Source: Hippophae tibetana
Lineage: Eukaryota; Streptophyta; Magnoliopsida; Rosales; Elaeagnaceae
DNA length: 64,000 bases
Assembly: GCA_037013495.1 (NCBI GenBank)
Contig: CM072810.1
Location: 35,059,843-35,123,842, forward strand
Reading direction: 5' to 3'
Shown: one piece after another, positions 36,485 to 51,194 of the stretch
Layout: each line of letters opens with the position of its first letter
Numbering within the stretch: position 1 is the stretch's first letter
Notes under the pieces: model-generated
The model's database searches: none
The model's input: only the letters and a program-made list of their open reading frames with translations
Told to the model about the DNA's origin: nothing
Made by a program: the position numbers and the translations under genes

Positions 36485-38839
36485 CTAAATCTAGAACTAT
36501 GCAGCTGAACAGAAATTTTGAACTCTATATCATGCAAGAGGATGAAACATTGAAGAAATTCTACGCAGGTTTTTCAATCATTATCAAGTACTCGTACAAT
36601 TTGGATGGATCTATTTGGAAAAAAATGTAGATTGAGAAAATTGTTGTTAGCCTACATTTTCATTTTCAAGAAAAAGATACCTTGCTTAAATCCGTATAGA
36701 AGGCCTGTGAAATTACTATTAAATGAGTCAGTTGGGAAATTATTCGAACTGTATTATTTGTTGCTAAGATGATAGCAATCCACTTTCGCGGATGGAAAGA
36801 GCTTGACTTTATAGAAATCAAGTAAAGTGGTACGAGCGAAGCAATTTTGACACAATTGTTAGAATTGATGAATCTAATACCAACGAAGAGAAAATATCTA
36901 TACTTTCCCATAGATTTACTAAATTTCTTAGAAAGAATAAACCCGTTTTTAGGGATTTAAGAAAAAGGTAATCCGAGCTCTAAAATGATTATTTCAATGA
37001 ATTTATTGTTGTATTTCTTCCAAGCAACTTCAAACATTTTGGAGACCACTTATATAGGCATTTGAACAAAAAACTAAATCTAGAACTATGCAGCGAAACA
37101 TAAATTTTGAACTCTATATCATGCAAGAGGATGAAACTTTGAACAAATTCTATGCAGGTTTTTCAATCATTATCAATTGCCCGTACAATTTGGATGGACC
37201 TATTTGGAAAAAAAAGTAGATTGAGAAAATTGTTGTTAGCTTATATTATCATTTTCAAGAAAAAGATACCTTGCTTAAATCCATATAGAAGTCCTGTGAA
37301 CTTACTGTTAAATGAATCAGTTTGGAAATTATTCGAACTGCATTATTTGTTGCCAAGATGATAGCAATCCACTTTCGCGGATGGAAAGAGCTTGACTTTA
37401 TAGACATAAAGTATAGTGGTACGAGCGAAGCAATTTTGACACAATTGTTAGAAATGATGAATCTAATACCAACGAAGAGAAAATATCTATACTTTCCCAT
37501 AGATTTACTAAATTTCTTAGAAAGAATAAACCCGTTTTTAGGGATTTAAGAAAAAGGTAATCCGAGCTCTAAAATGATTATTTCAATGAATTTATTGTTG
37601 TATTTCTTCCAAGCAACTTCAAACATTTTGGAGACCACTTATATAGGCATTTGAACAAAAACTAAATCTAGAACTATGCAGCGAAACATAAATTTTGAAC
37701 TCTATATCATGCAAGAGGATGAAACTTTGAACAAATTCTATGCAGGTTTTTCAATCATTATCAATTGCCCGTACAATTTGGATGGACCTATTTGGAAAAA
37801 AAAGTAGATTGAGAAAATTGTTGTTAGCTTATATTATCATTTTCAAGAAAAAGATACCTTGCTTAAATCCATATAGAAGTCCTGTGAACTTACTGTTAAA
37901 TGAATCAGTTTGGAAATTATTCGAACTGCATTATTTGTTGCCAAGATGATAGCAATCCACTTTCGCGGACGGAAAGAGCTTGACTTTATAGACATAAAGT
38001 ATAGTGGTACGAGCGAAGCTATTTTGACACAATTGTTAGAAATGATGAATCTAATACCAATGAAGAGAAAATATCTATACTTTCCCATAGATTTACTAAA
38101 TTTCTTAGAAAGAATAAACCCGTTTTTAGGGATTTAAGAAAAAAGGTCATCCGAGCTCTAAAATGATTATTTCAATGAATTTATTGTTGTATTTATTCCA
38201 AGCGACTTCAAACATTTTGGAGGCCACTCATATAGGCATTTGAGCAAAAAACTAAATCTAGAACTATGCAGCTGAACAGAAATTTTGAACTCTATATCAT
38301 GCAAGAGGATTAAACTTTGAACAAATTCTACGCAGGATTTTCAATCATTATCAACTGCCCGTACAATTTGGATGGACCTATTTGGAAAAAAAGTAGATTG
38401 AGAAAATTGTTTTTAGCCTACATTATCATTTTCAAGAAAAAGATACCTTGCTTAAATCCATATAGAAGTCCTGTGAACTTACTGTTAAATGAATCAGTTG
38501 GGAAATTATTCGAACTGCATTATTTGTTGCCAGGATTATAGCAATACACTTTCGCGGACGGAAAGAGCTTGACTTTATAAACATCAAGTATAGTGGTACG
38601 AGCGAAGCTATTTTGACACAATTGTTAGAAATGATGAATCTAATACCAATGAAGAGAAAATATCTATACTTTCCCATAGATTTACTAAATTTCGTAGAAA
38701 GAATAAACCCGTTTTTAGGGTTTTAAGAAAAAGGTAATCCGAGCTCTATAATGATTATTTCAATGAATTTATTGTTGTATTTCTTCCAAGCGACTCCAAA
38801 CATTTTGGAGACCACTCATATAGGCATTTGAGCAAAAAA
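36485..38839. repeat. Monomers 63-66 (D, B, B, C-to-B chimera)
   Basis: Monomer starts: 36485 (D with GAAACATTG and TCAAGTACTCG), 37074 (B), 37662 (B, 590), 38252 (C start, B end). The two B copies are near-identical neighbours, a one-monomer step. The last monomer has the C start (GATTAAACTTTG, GGATTTTC) and ends with the CCAGGATTATAGC, GGTTTTAAG and GCGACTCC marks of the B at 33544. The stretch D-B-B recurs 8237 bp downstream at 44722. Confidence 0.78.
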
Positions 38840-41800
38840 CTAAATCTAGAACTATGCAGCTGAACAGAAATTTTGAACTCTATCTCATGCAAGAGGATTA
38901 AACTTTGAACAAATTCTACGCAGGATTTTCAATCATTATCAACTGTTCGTACAATTTGGATAGACCTATTTGGAAAAAAAGTAGATTGAGAAAATTGTTG
39001 TTAGCCTACATTATCATTTTCAAGAAAAAGATACCTTGCTTAAATCCATATAGAAGGCCTGTGAACTTACTATTAAATGAATCAGTTTGGAAATTATTCG
39101 AATTGCATTATTTGTTGCCAAGTTGATAGCAATCCATTTTCGTGGACGGAAAGAGCTTGACTTTATAGACATCAATTATAGTGGTACGAGCGAAGCTATT
39201 TTGACACAATTGTTAGAAATGATGAATCTAATACCAATGGAGAGAAAATATCTATAATTTCCCATATATTTACTAAATTTCTTAGAAAGAATAAACCCGT
39301 TTTTAGGGATTTAAGAAAAAGATATCCGAGCTCTAAAATGATTATTTCAATGAATTTATTGTTGTATTTCTTCCAAGCAACTTCAAACATTTTGGAGACC
39401 ACTCATATAGGCATATGAGCAAAAAACTAAATCTAGAACTATGCAGCTGAACAGAAATTTTGAACTCTATATCATGCAAGAGGATGAAACTTTGAAGAAA
39501 TTCTACGCAGGTTTTTCAATCATTATCAACTACTCGTACAATTTGGATGGATCTATTTGGAAAAAAATGTAGATTGAGAAAATTGTTGTTAGCCTACATT
39601 TTCATTTTCAAGAAAAAGATACCTTGCTTAAATCCGTATAGAAGGCCTGTGAAATTACTATTAAATGAGTCAGTTGGGAAATTATTCGAACTGTATTATT
39701 TGTTGCTAAGATGATAGCAATCCCATTTCGCGGACGGAAAGAGCTTGACTTTATAGAAATCAAGTAAAGTTGTACGAGCGAAGCAATTTTGACACAATTG
39801 TTAGAATTGATGAATCTAATACCAACGAAGAGAAAATATCTATACTTTCCCATAGATTTACTAAATTTCTTAGAAAGAATAAACCCGTTTTTAGGGATTT
39901 AAGAAAAAGGTAATCCGAGCTCTAAAATGATTATTTCAATGAATTTATTGTTGTATTTCTTCCAAGCAACTTCAAACATTTTGGAGACCACTTATATAGG
40001 CATTTGAACAAAAAACTAAATCTAGAACTATGCAGCGGAACATAAATTTTGAACTCTATATCATGCAAGAGGATGAAACTTTGAACAAATTCTATGCAGG
40101 TTTTTCAATCATTATCAATTGCCCGTACAATTTGGATGGACCTATTTGGAAAAAAAAGTAGATTGAGAAAATTGTTGTTAGCTTATATTATCATTTTCAA
40201 GAAAAAGATACCTTGCTTAAATCCATATAGAAGTCCTGTGAACTTACTGTTAAATGAATCAGTTTGGAAATTATTCGAACTGCATTATTTGTTGCCAAGA
40301 TGATAGCAATCCACTTTCGCGGACGGAAAGAGCTTGACTTTATAGACATAAAGTATAGTGGTACGAGCGAAGCTATTTTGACACAATTGTTAGAAATGAT
40401 GAATCTAATACCAATGAAGAGAAAATATCTATACTTTCCCATAGATTTACTAAATTTCTTAGAAAGAATAAACCCGTTTTTAGGGATTTAAGAAAAAGGT
40501 CATCCGAGCTCTAAAATGATTATTTCAATGAATTTATTGTTGTATTTATTCCAAGCGACTTCAAACATTTTGGAGGCCACTCATATAGGCATTTGAGCAA
40601 AAAACTAAATCTAGAACTATGCAGCTGAACAGAAATTTTGAACTCTATATCATGCAAGAGGATTAAACTTTGAACAAATTCTACGCAGGATTTTCAATCA
40701 TTATCAACTGCTCGTACAATTTGGATGGACCTATTTGGAAAAAAAGTAGATTGAGAAAATTGTTTTTAGCCTACATTATCATTTTCAAGAAAAAGATACC
40801 TTGCTTAAATCCATATAGAAGGCCTGTGAACTTACTGATAAATGAATCAGTTTGGAAATTATTCGAACTGCATTATTTGTTGCCAAGTTGATAGCAATCC
40901 ATTTTCGTGGACGGAAAGAGCTTGACTTTATAGACATCAAGTATAGTGGTACGAGCGAAGCAATTTTGACACAATTGTTAGAATTGATGAATCTAATACC
41001 AACGAAGAGAAAATATCTATACTTTCCCATAGATTTACTAAATTTCTTAGAAAGAATAAACCCGTTTTTAGGGATTTAAGAAAAAGGTAATCCGAGCTCT
41101 AAAATGATTATTTCAATGAATTTATTGTTGAATTTCTTCCAAGCGACTTCAAACATTTTGGAGACCACTCATATAGGCATTTGAGCAAAAAACTAAATCT
41201 AGAACTATGCAGCTGAACAGAAATTTTGAACTCTATATCATGCAAGAGGATGAAACTTTGAACAAATTCTATGCAGGTTATCAAACATTATCAACTACTT
41301 GACCAATTTGGATGGACCTATTTGGAAAAAAAAGTAGATTGAGAAATTCTTTGTTAGCCTACATTATAATTTTCAAGAAAAAGATACCTTGCTTAAATCT
41401 ATATAGAAGGCCTCTTAACTTACTATTAAATGAATCAGTTGGGAAATTATTCGAACTGCATCACTTGTTACCAAGATGATGGCAATCCATTGTCGTTTAC
41501 GGAAAGAGCTTGACTTTATATACATCAAGTATAGTGGTACGAGCGAAGCTATTTTGACACAATTGTTAGAAATGATGAATCTAATACCAACGAAGAGAAA
41601 ATATCTATACTTTCCCATAGATTTACTAAATTTCTTAGAAAGAATAAACCCGTTTTTAGGGATTTAAGAAAAAGGTAATCCGAGCTCTAAAATGATTATT
41701 TCAATGAATTTATAGTTGTATTTCTTCCAAGCAACTTCAAACATTTTGGAGACCACTTATATAGGCATTTGAACAAAAAACTAAATCTAGAACTATGCAG

Positions 41801-42369
41801 CGGAACATAAATTTTGAACTCTATATCATGCAAGAGGATGAAACTTTGAACAAATTCTATGCAGGTTTTTCAATCATTATCAACTGCCCGTACAATTTGG
41901 ATGCACCTATTTGGAAAAAAAAGTAGATTGAGAAAATTTTTGTTAGCTTATATTATCATTTTCAAGAAAAATATACCTTGCTTAAATCCATATAGAAGTC
42001 CTGTGAACTTACTGTTAAATGAATCAGTTGGGAAATTATTCGAACTGCATTATTTGTTGCCAGGATTATAGCAATACACTTTCGCGGACGGAAAGAGCTT
42101 GACTTTATAAACATCAAGTATAGTGGTACGAGCGAAGCTATTTTGACACAATTGTTAGAAATGATGAATCTAATACCAATGAAGAGAAAATATCTATACT
42201 TTCCCATAGATTTACTAAATTTCGTAGAAAGAATAAACCCGTTTTTAGGGTTTTAAGAAAAAGGTAATCCGAGCTCTATAATGATTATTTCAATGAATTT
42301 ATTGTTGTATTTCTTCCAAGCGACTCCAAACATTTTGGAGACCACTCATATAGGCATTTGAGCAAAAAA
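38840..42369. repeat. Monomers 67-72 (C, D, B, C-to-D chimera, A, B)
   Basis: Monomer starts: 38840 (C, with CTGTTCGTAC and GGATAGACC), 39427 (D), 40016 (B), 40605 (C-to-D chimera), 41193 (A), 41781 (B). The C recurs at 42370, 3530 bp on. The B, chimera, A, B series recurs at 45900-48253, a displacement of 5884 bp or ten monomers. The B at 41781 has GATGCACC and AAAATATACC, shared only with 47665 and 48842 (and in part 50607). Confidence 0.78.
40605..41192. repeat. Chimeric monomer 70 (C first two-thirds, D last third)
   Basis: It is C through AAGTTGATAGCAATCC and CGTGGACGG. After about 40960 it has the D marks GCAATTTTGACAC, GAATTGATG and CCAACGAAG, and it ends with the private GTTGAATTTC. 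The same chimera occurs at 46489 and 49431, so it arose once and was carried along by block duplication. Confidence 0.82.
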
Positions 42370-45300
42370 CTAAATCTAGAACTATGCAGCTGAACAGAAA
42401 TTTTGAACTCTATCTCATGCAAGAGGATTAAACTTTGAACAAATTCTACGCAGGATTTTCAATCATTATCAACTGTTCGTACAATTTGGATAGACCTATT
42501 TGGAAAAAAAGTAGATTGAGAAAATTGTTGTTAGCCTACATTATCATTTTCAAGAAAAAGATACCTTGCTTAAATCCATATAGAAGGCCTGTGAACTTAC
42601 TATTAAATGAATCAGTTTGGAAATTATTCGAATTGCATTATTTGTTGCCAAGTTGATAGCAATCCATTTCCGTGGACGGAAAGAGCTTGACTTTATAGAC
42701 ATCAATTATAGTGGTACGAGCGAAGCTATTTTGACACAATTGTTAGAAATGATGACTCTAATACCAATGGAGAGAAAATATCTATAATTTCCCATATATT
42801 TACTAAATTTCTTAGAAAGAATAAACCCGTTTTTAGGGATTTAAGAAAAAGATATCCGAGCTCTAAAATGATTATTTCAATGAATTTATTGTTGTATTTC
42901 TTCCAAGCAACTTCAAACATTTTGGAGACCACTCATATAGGCATATGAGCAAAAAACTAAATCTAGAACTATGCAGCTGAACAGAAATTTTGAACTCTAT
43001 ATCATGCAAGAGGATGAAACTTTGAAGAAATTCTACGCAGGTTTTTCAATCATTATCAACTACTCGTACAATTTGGATGGATCTATTTGGAAAAAAATGT
43101 AGATTGAGAAAATTGTTGTTAGCCTACATTTTCATTTTCAAGAAAAAGATACCTTGCTTAAATCCGTATAGAAGGCCTGTGAAATTACTATTAAATGAGT
43201 CAGTTGGGAAATTATTCGAACTGTATTATTTGTTGCTAAGATGATAGCAATCCACTTTCGCGGATGGAAAGAGCTTGACTTTATAGAAATCAAGTAAAGT
43301 GGTACGAGCGAAGCAATTTTGACACAATTGTTAGAATTGATGAATCTAATACCAACGAAGAGAAAATATCTATACTTTCCCATAGATTTACTAAATTTCT
43401 TAGAAAGAATAAGCCCGTTTTTAGGGATTTAAGAAAAAGGTAATCCGAGCTCTAAAATGATTATTTCAATGAATTTATTGTTGTATTTCTTCCAAGCAAC
43501 TTCAAACATTTTGGAGACCACTTATATAGGCATTTGAACAAAAAACTAAATCTAGAACTATGCAGCGGAACATAAATTTTGAACTCTATATCATGCAAGA
43601 GGATGAAACTTTGAACAAATTCTATGCAGGTTTTTCAATCATTATCAACTGCCCGTACAATTTGGATGGACCTATTTGAAAAAAAAAGTAGATTGAGAAA
43701 ATTTTTGTTAGCTTATATTATCATTTTCAAGAAAAAGATACTTTGCTTAAATCCATATAAAAGTCGTGTGAACTTACTGTTAAATGAATCAGTTGGGAAA
43801 TTATTCGAACTGCATTATTTGTTGGCAAGATGATAGCAATCCACTTTCGCGGACGGAAAGAGCTTGACTTTATAGACATCAAGTATAGTGGTACGAGCGA
43901 AGCTATTTTGACACAATTGTTAGAAATGATGAATCTAATACCAATGAAGAGAAAATATCTATACTTTCCCATAGATTTAATAAATTTCTTAGAAAGAATA
44001 AACCCGTTTTTATGGATTTAAGAAAAAGGTCATCCGAGCTCTAAAATGATTATTTCAATGAATTTATTGTTGTATTTCTACCAAGCGACTTCAAACATTT
44101 GGGAGACCACTCATATAGGCATTTGAGCAAAAAACTAAATCTAGAACTATGCAGCTGAATAGAAATTTTGAAATCTATATCATGCAAGAGGATTAAACTT
44201 TGAAAAAATTCTACGCAGGATTTTCAATCATTATCAACTGCTCTTACAATTTGGATGGACCTATTTGGAAAAAAAGTAGATTGATAAAATTGTTGTTAGC
44301 CTACATTATCATTTTTAAGAAAAAGATACCTTGCTTAAATCCATATAGAAGGCCTGTGAACTTACTATTAAATGAATCAGTTTGGAAATTATTCGAACTG
44401 CATTATTTGTTGCCAAGTTGATAGCAATCCATTTTCGTGGACGGAAAGAGCTTGACTTTATAGACATCAAGTATAGTGGTACGAGCGAAGCTATTTTGAC
44501 ACAATTGTTAGAAATGATGAATCTAATACCAATGGAGAGAAAATATCTATAATTTCCCATATATTTACTAAATTTCATAGAAAGAATAAACCCGTTTTTA
44601 GGGATTTAAGAAAAAGATATCTGAGCTCTAAAATGATTATTTCAATGAATTTATTGTTGTATTTCTTCCAAGCAACTTCAAACATTTTGGAGACCACTCA
44701 TATAGGCATATGAGCAAAAAACTAAATCTAGAACTATGCAGCTGAACAGAAATTTTGAACTCTATATCATGCAAGAGGATGAAACATTGAAGAAATTCTA
44801 CGCAGGTTTTTCAATCATTATCAAGTACTCGTACAATTTGGATGGATCTATTTGGAAAAAAATGTAGATTGAGAAAATTGTTGTTAGCCTACATTTTCAT
44901 TTTCAAGAAAAAGATACCTTGCTTAAATCCGTATAGAAGGCCTGTGAAATTACTATTAAATGAGTCAGTTGGGAAATTATTCGAACTGTATTATTTGTTG
45001 CTAAGATGATAGCAATCCACTTTCGCGGATGGAAAGAGCTTGACTTTATAGAAATCAAGTAAAGTGGTACGAGCGAAGCAATTTTGACACAATTGTTAGA
45101 ATTGATGAATCTAATACCAACGAAGAGAAAATATCTATACTTTCCCATAGATTTACTAAATTTCTTAGAAAGAATAAACCCGTTTTTAGGGATTTAAGAA
45201 AAAGGTAATCCGAGCTCTAAAATGATTATTTCAATGAATTTATTGTTGTATTTCTTCCAAGCAACTTCAAACATTTTGGAGACCACTTATATAGGCATTT

Positions 45301-47076
45301 GAACAAAAAACTAAATCTAGAACTATGTAGCGAAACATAAATTTTGAACTCTATATCATGCAAGAGGATGAAACTTTGAACAAATTCTATGCAGGTTTTT
45401 CAATCATTATCAATTGCCCGTACAATTTGGATGGACCTATTTGGAAAAAAAAGTAGATTGAGAAAATTGTTGTTAGCTTATATTATCATTTTCAAGAAAA
45501 AGATACCTTGCTTAAATCCATATAGAAGTCCTGTGAACTTACTGTTAAATGAATCAGTTTGGAAATTATTCGAACTGCATTATTTGTTGCCAAGATGATA
45601 GCAATCCACTTTCGCGGATGGAAAGAGCTTGACTTTATAGACATAAAGTATAGTGGTACGAGCGAAGCAATTTTGACACAATTGTTAGAAATGATGAATC
45701 TAATACCAACGAAGAGAAAATATCTATACTTTCCCATAGATTTACTAAATTTCTTAGAAAGAATAAACCCATTTTTAGGGATTTAAGAAAAAGGTAATCC
45801 GAGCTCTAAAATGATTATTTCAATGAATTTATTGTTGTATTTCTTCCAAGCAACTTCAAACATTTTGGAGACCACTTATATAGGCATTTGAACAAAAAAC
45901 TAAATCTAGAACTATGCAGCGAAACATAAATTTTGAACTCTATATCATGCAAGAGGATGAAACTTTGAACAAATTCTATGCAGGTTTTTCAATCATTATC
46001 AATTGCCCGTACAATTTGGATGGACCTATTTGGAAAAAAAAGTAGATTGAGAAAATTGTTGTTAGCTTATATTATCATTTTCAAGAAAAAGATACCTTGC
46101 TTAAATCCATATAGAAGTCCTGTGAACTTACTGTTAAATGAATCAATTTGGAAATTATTCGAACTGCATTATTTGTTGCCAAGATGATAGCAATCCACTT
46201 TCGCGGACGGAAAGAGCTTGACTTTATAGACATAAAGTATAGTGGTACGAGCGAAGCTATTTTGACACAATTGTTAGAAATGATGAATCTAATACCAATG
46301 AAGAGAAAATATCTATACTTTCCCATAGATTTACTAAATTTCTTAGAAAGAATAAACCCGTTTTTAGGGATTTAAGAAAAAGGTCATCCGAGCTCTAAAA
46401 TGATTATTTCAATGAATTTATTGTTGTATTTATTCCAAGCGACATCAAACATTTTGGAGGCCACTCATATAGGCATTTGAGCAAAAAACTAAATCTAGAA
46501 CTATGCAGCTGAACAGAAATTTTGAACTCTATATCATGCAAGAGGATTAAACTTTGAACAAATTCTACGCAGGATTTTCAATCATTATCAACTGCTCGTA
46601 CAATTTGGATGGACCTATTTGGAAAAAAAGTAGATTGAGAAAATTGTTTTTAGCCTACATTATCATTTTCAAGAAAAAGATACCTTGCTTAAATCCATAT
46701 AGAAGGCCTGTGAACTTACTGATAAATGAATCAGTTTGGAAATTATTCGAACTGCATTATTTGTTGCCAAGTTGATAGCAATCCATTTTCGTGGACGGAA
46801 AGAGCTTGACTTTATAGACATCAAGTATAGTGGTACGAGCGAAGCAATTTTGACACAATTGTTAGAATTGATAAATCTAATACCAACGAAGAGAAAATAT
46901 CTATACTTTCCCATAGATTTACTAAATTTCTTAGAAAGAATAAACCCGTTTTTAGGGATTTAAGAAAAAGGTAATCCGAGCTCTAAAATGATTATTTCAA
47001 TGAATTTATTGTTGAATTTCTTCCAAGCGACTTCAAACATTTTGGAGACCACTCATATAGGCATTTGAGCAAAAAA
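42370..47076. repeat. Monomers 73-80 (C, D, B, C, D, B, B, C-to-D chimera)
   Basis: Monomer starts: 42370, 42957, 43546, 44135, 44722, 45311, 45900, 46489. From about 42957 to 46488 it repeats 34720-38251 at 8237 bp, a 14-monomer displacement, with shared marks such as GTTGGCAAGATG, GAATAGAAATTTTG and TCAAGTACTCG. The first C is closer to the one at 38840 than to 34133, and the last monomer matches 40605, so both edges switch to other relatives. Confidence 0.78.
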
Positions 47077-50000
47077 CTAAATCTAGAACTATGCAGCTGA
47101 ACAGAAATTTTGAACTCTATATCATGCAAGAGGATGAAACTTTGAACAAATTCTATGCAGGTTATCAAACATTATCAACTACTTGACCAATTTGGATGGA
47201 CCTATTTGGAAAAAAAAGTAGATTGAGAAATTCTTTGTTAGCCTACATTATAATTTTCAAGAAAAAGATACCTTGCTTAAATCTATATAGAAGGCCTCTT
47301 AACTTACTATTAAATGAATCAGTTGGGAAATTATTCGAACTGCATCACTTGTTACCAAGATGATGGCAATCCATTGTCGTTTACGGAAAGAGCTTGACTT
47401 TATATACATCAAGTATAGTGGTACGAGCGAAGCTATTTTGACACAATTGTTAGAAATGATGAATCTAATACCAACGAAGAGAAAATATCTATACTTTCCC
47501 ATAGATTTACTAAATTTCTTAGAAAGAATAAACCCGTTTTTAGGGATTTAAGAAAAAGGTAATCCGAGCTCTAAAATGATTATTTCAATGAATTTATAGT
47601 TGTATTTCTTCCAAGCAACTTCAAACATTTTGGAGACCACTTATATAGGCATTTGAACAAAAAACTAAATCTAGAACTATGCAGCGGAACATAAATTTTG
47701 AACTCTATATCATGCAAGAGGATGAAACTTTGAACAAATTCTATGCAGGTTTTTCAATCATTATCAACTGCCCGTACAATTTGGATGCACCTATTTGGAA
47801 AAAAAAGTAGATTGAGAAAATTTTTGTTAGCTTATATTATCATTTTCAAGAAAAATATACCTTGCTTAAATCCATATAGAAGTCCTGTGAACTTACTGTT
47901 AAATGAACCAGTTTGGAAATTATTCGAACTGCATTATTTGTTGCCAAGATGATAGCAATCCACTTTCGCGGACGGAAAGAGCTTGACTTTATAGACATAA
48001 AGTATAGTGGTACGAGCGAAGCTATTTTGACACAATTGTTAGAAATGATGAATCTAATACCAATGAAGAGAAAATATCTATACTTTCCCATAGATTTACT
48101 AAATTTCTTAGAAAGAATAAACCCGTTTTTAGGGATTTAAGAAAAAGGTCATCCGAGCTCTAAAATGATTATTTCAATGAATTTATTGTTGTATTTATTC
48201 CAAGCGACTTCAAACATTTTGGAGGCCACTCATATAGGCATTTGAGCAAAAAACTAAATCTAGAACTATGCAGCTGAACAGAAATTTTGAACTCTATATC
48301 ATGCAAGAGGATGAAACTTTGAACAAATTCTATGCAGGTTATCAAACATTATCAACTACTTGACCAATTTGGATGGACCTATTTGGAAAAAAAAGTAGAT
48401 TGAGAAATTCTTTGTTAGCCTACATTATAATTTTCAAGAAAAAGATACCTTGCTTAAATCTATATAGAAGGCCTCTTAACTTACTATTAAATGAATCAGT
48501 TGGGAAATTATTCGAACTGCATCACTTGTTACCAAGATGATGGCAATCCATTGTCGTTTACGGAAAGAGCTTGACTTTATATACATCAAGTATAGTGGTA
48601 CGAGCGAAGCTATTTTGACACAATTGTTAGAAATGATGAATCTAATACCAACGAAGAGAAAATATCTATACTTTCCCATAGATTTACTAAATTTCTTAGA
48701 AAGAATAAACCCGTTTTTAGGGATTTAAGAAAAAGGTAATCCGAGCTCTAAAATGATTATTTCAATGAATTTATAGTTGTATTTCTTCCAAGCAACTTCA
48801 AACATTTTGGAGACCACTTATATAGGCATTTGAACAAAAAACTAAATCTAGAACTATGCAGCGGAACATAAATTTTGAACTCTATATCATGCAAGAGGAT
48901 GAAACTTTGAACAAATTCTATGCAGGTTTTTCAATCATTATCAACTGCCCGTACAATTTGGATGCACCTATTTGGAAAAAAAAGTAGATTGAGAAAATTT
49001 TTGTTAGCTTATATTATCATTTTCAAGAAAAATATACCTTGCTTAAATCCATATAGAAGTCCTGTGAACTTACTGTTAAATGAACCAGTTTGGAAATTAT
49101 TCGAACTGCATTATTTGTTGCCAAGATGATAGCAATCCACTTTCGCGGACGGAAAGAGCTTGACTTTATAGACATAAAGTATAGTGGTACGAGCGAAGCT
49201 ATTTTGACACAATTGTTAGAAATGATGAATCTAATACCAATGAAGAGAAAATATCTATACTTTCCCATAGATTTACTAAATTTCTTAGAAAGAATAAACC
49301 CGTTTTTAGGGATTTAAGAAAAAGGTCATCCGAGCTCTAAAATGATTATTTCAATGAATTTATTGTTGTATTTATTCCAAGCGACTTCAAACATTTTGGA
49401 GGCCACTCATATAGGCATTTGAGCAAAAAACTAAATCTAGAACTATGCAGCTGAACAGAAATTTTGAACTCTATATCATGCAAGAGGATTAAATTTTGAA
49501 CAAATTCTACGCAGGATTTTCAATCATTATCAACTGCTCGTACAATTTGGATGGACCTATTTGGAAAAAAAGTAGATTCAGAAAATTGTTTTTAGCCTAC
49601 ATTATCATTTTCAAGAAAAAGATACCTTGCTTAAATCCATATAGAAGGCCTGTGAACTTACTGATAAATGAATCAGTTTGGAAATTATTCGAACTGCATT
49701 ATTTGTTGCCAAGTTGATAGCAATCCATTTTCGTGGACGGAAAGAGCTTGACTTTATAGACATCAAGTATAGTGGTACGAGCGAAGCAATTTTGACACAA
49801 TTGTTAGAATTGATGAATCTAATACCAACGAAGAGAAAATATCTATACTTTCCCATAGATTTACTAAATTTCTTAGAAAGAATAAACCCGTTTTTAGGGA
49901 TTTAAGAAAAAGGTAATCCGAGCTCTAAAATGATTATTTCAATGAATTTATTGTTGAATTTCTTCCAAGCGACTTCAAACATTTTGGAGACCACTCATAT

Positions 50001-51194
50001 AGGCATTTGAGCAAAAAACTAAATCTAGAACTATGCAGCTGAACAGAAATTTTGAAATCTATATCATGCAAGAGGATGAAACTTTGAACAAATTCTATGC
50101 AGGTTATCAAACATTATCAACTACTTGACCAATTTGGATGGACCTATTTGGAAAAAAAAGTAGATTGAGAAATTCTTTGTTAGCCTACATTATAATTTTC
50201 AAGAAAAAGATACCTTGCTTAAATCTATATAGAAGGCCTCTTAACTTACTATTAAATGAATCAGTTGGGAAATTATTCGAACTGCATCACTTGTTACCAA
50301 GATGATGGCAATCCATTGTCGTTTACGGAAAGAGCTTGACTTTATATACATCAAGTATAGTGGTACGAGCGAAGCTATTTTGACACAATTGTTAGAAATG
50401 ATGAATCTAATACCAACGAAGAGAAAATATCTATACTTTCCCATAGATTTACTAAATTTCTTAGAAAGAATAAACCCGTTTTTAGGGATTTAAGAAAAAG
50501 GTAATCCGAGCTCTAAAATGATTATTTCAATGAATTTATAGTTGTATTTCTTCCAAGCAACTTCAAACATTTTGGAGACCACTTATATAGGCATTTGAAC
50601 AAAAAACTAAATCTAGAACTATGCAGCGGAACATAAATTTTGAACTCTATATCATGCAAGAGGATGAAACTTTGAACAAATTCTATGCAGGTTTTTCAAT
50701 CATTATCAACTGCCCGTACAATTTGGATGCACCTATTTGGAAAAAAAAGTAGATTGAGAAAATTTTTGTTAGCTTATATTATCATTTTCAAGAAAAAGAT
50801 ACCTTGCTTAAATCCATATAGAAGTCTTGTGAACTTACTGTTAAATGAATCAGTTGGGAAATTATTCGAACTGCATTATTTGTTGGCAAGATGATAGCAA
50901 TCCATTTCGCGGACGGAAAGAGCTTGACTTTATAGACATCAAGTATAGTGGTACGAGCGAAGCTATTTTGACACAATTGTTAGAAATGATGAATCTAATA
51001 CCAATGAAGAGAAAATATCTATACTTTCCCATAGATTTACTAAATTTCTTAGAAAGAATAAACCCGTTTTTAGGGATTTAAGAAAAAGGTCATCCGAGCT
51101 CTAAAATGATTATTTCAATGAATTTATTGTTGTATTTCTACCAAGCGACTTCAAACATTTTGGAGACCACTCATATAGGCATTTGAGCAAAAAA
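47077..51194. repeat. A-B dimers with C-to-D chimera (monomers 81-87)
   Basis: Monomer starts: 47077 (A), 47665 (B), 48254 (A), 48842 (B), 49431 (C-to-D chimera), 50019 (A), 50607 (B). The A-B pair is directly duplicated at 1177 bp with almost no change, and the chimera-A-B trio repeats 46489-48253 at 2942 bp. All A copies share CGTTTACGG and TATACATCAAG. The last B is 588 bp because it reads TCCATTTCGCGG, lacking one base. Confidence 0.82.
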
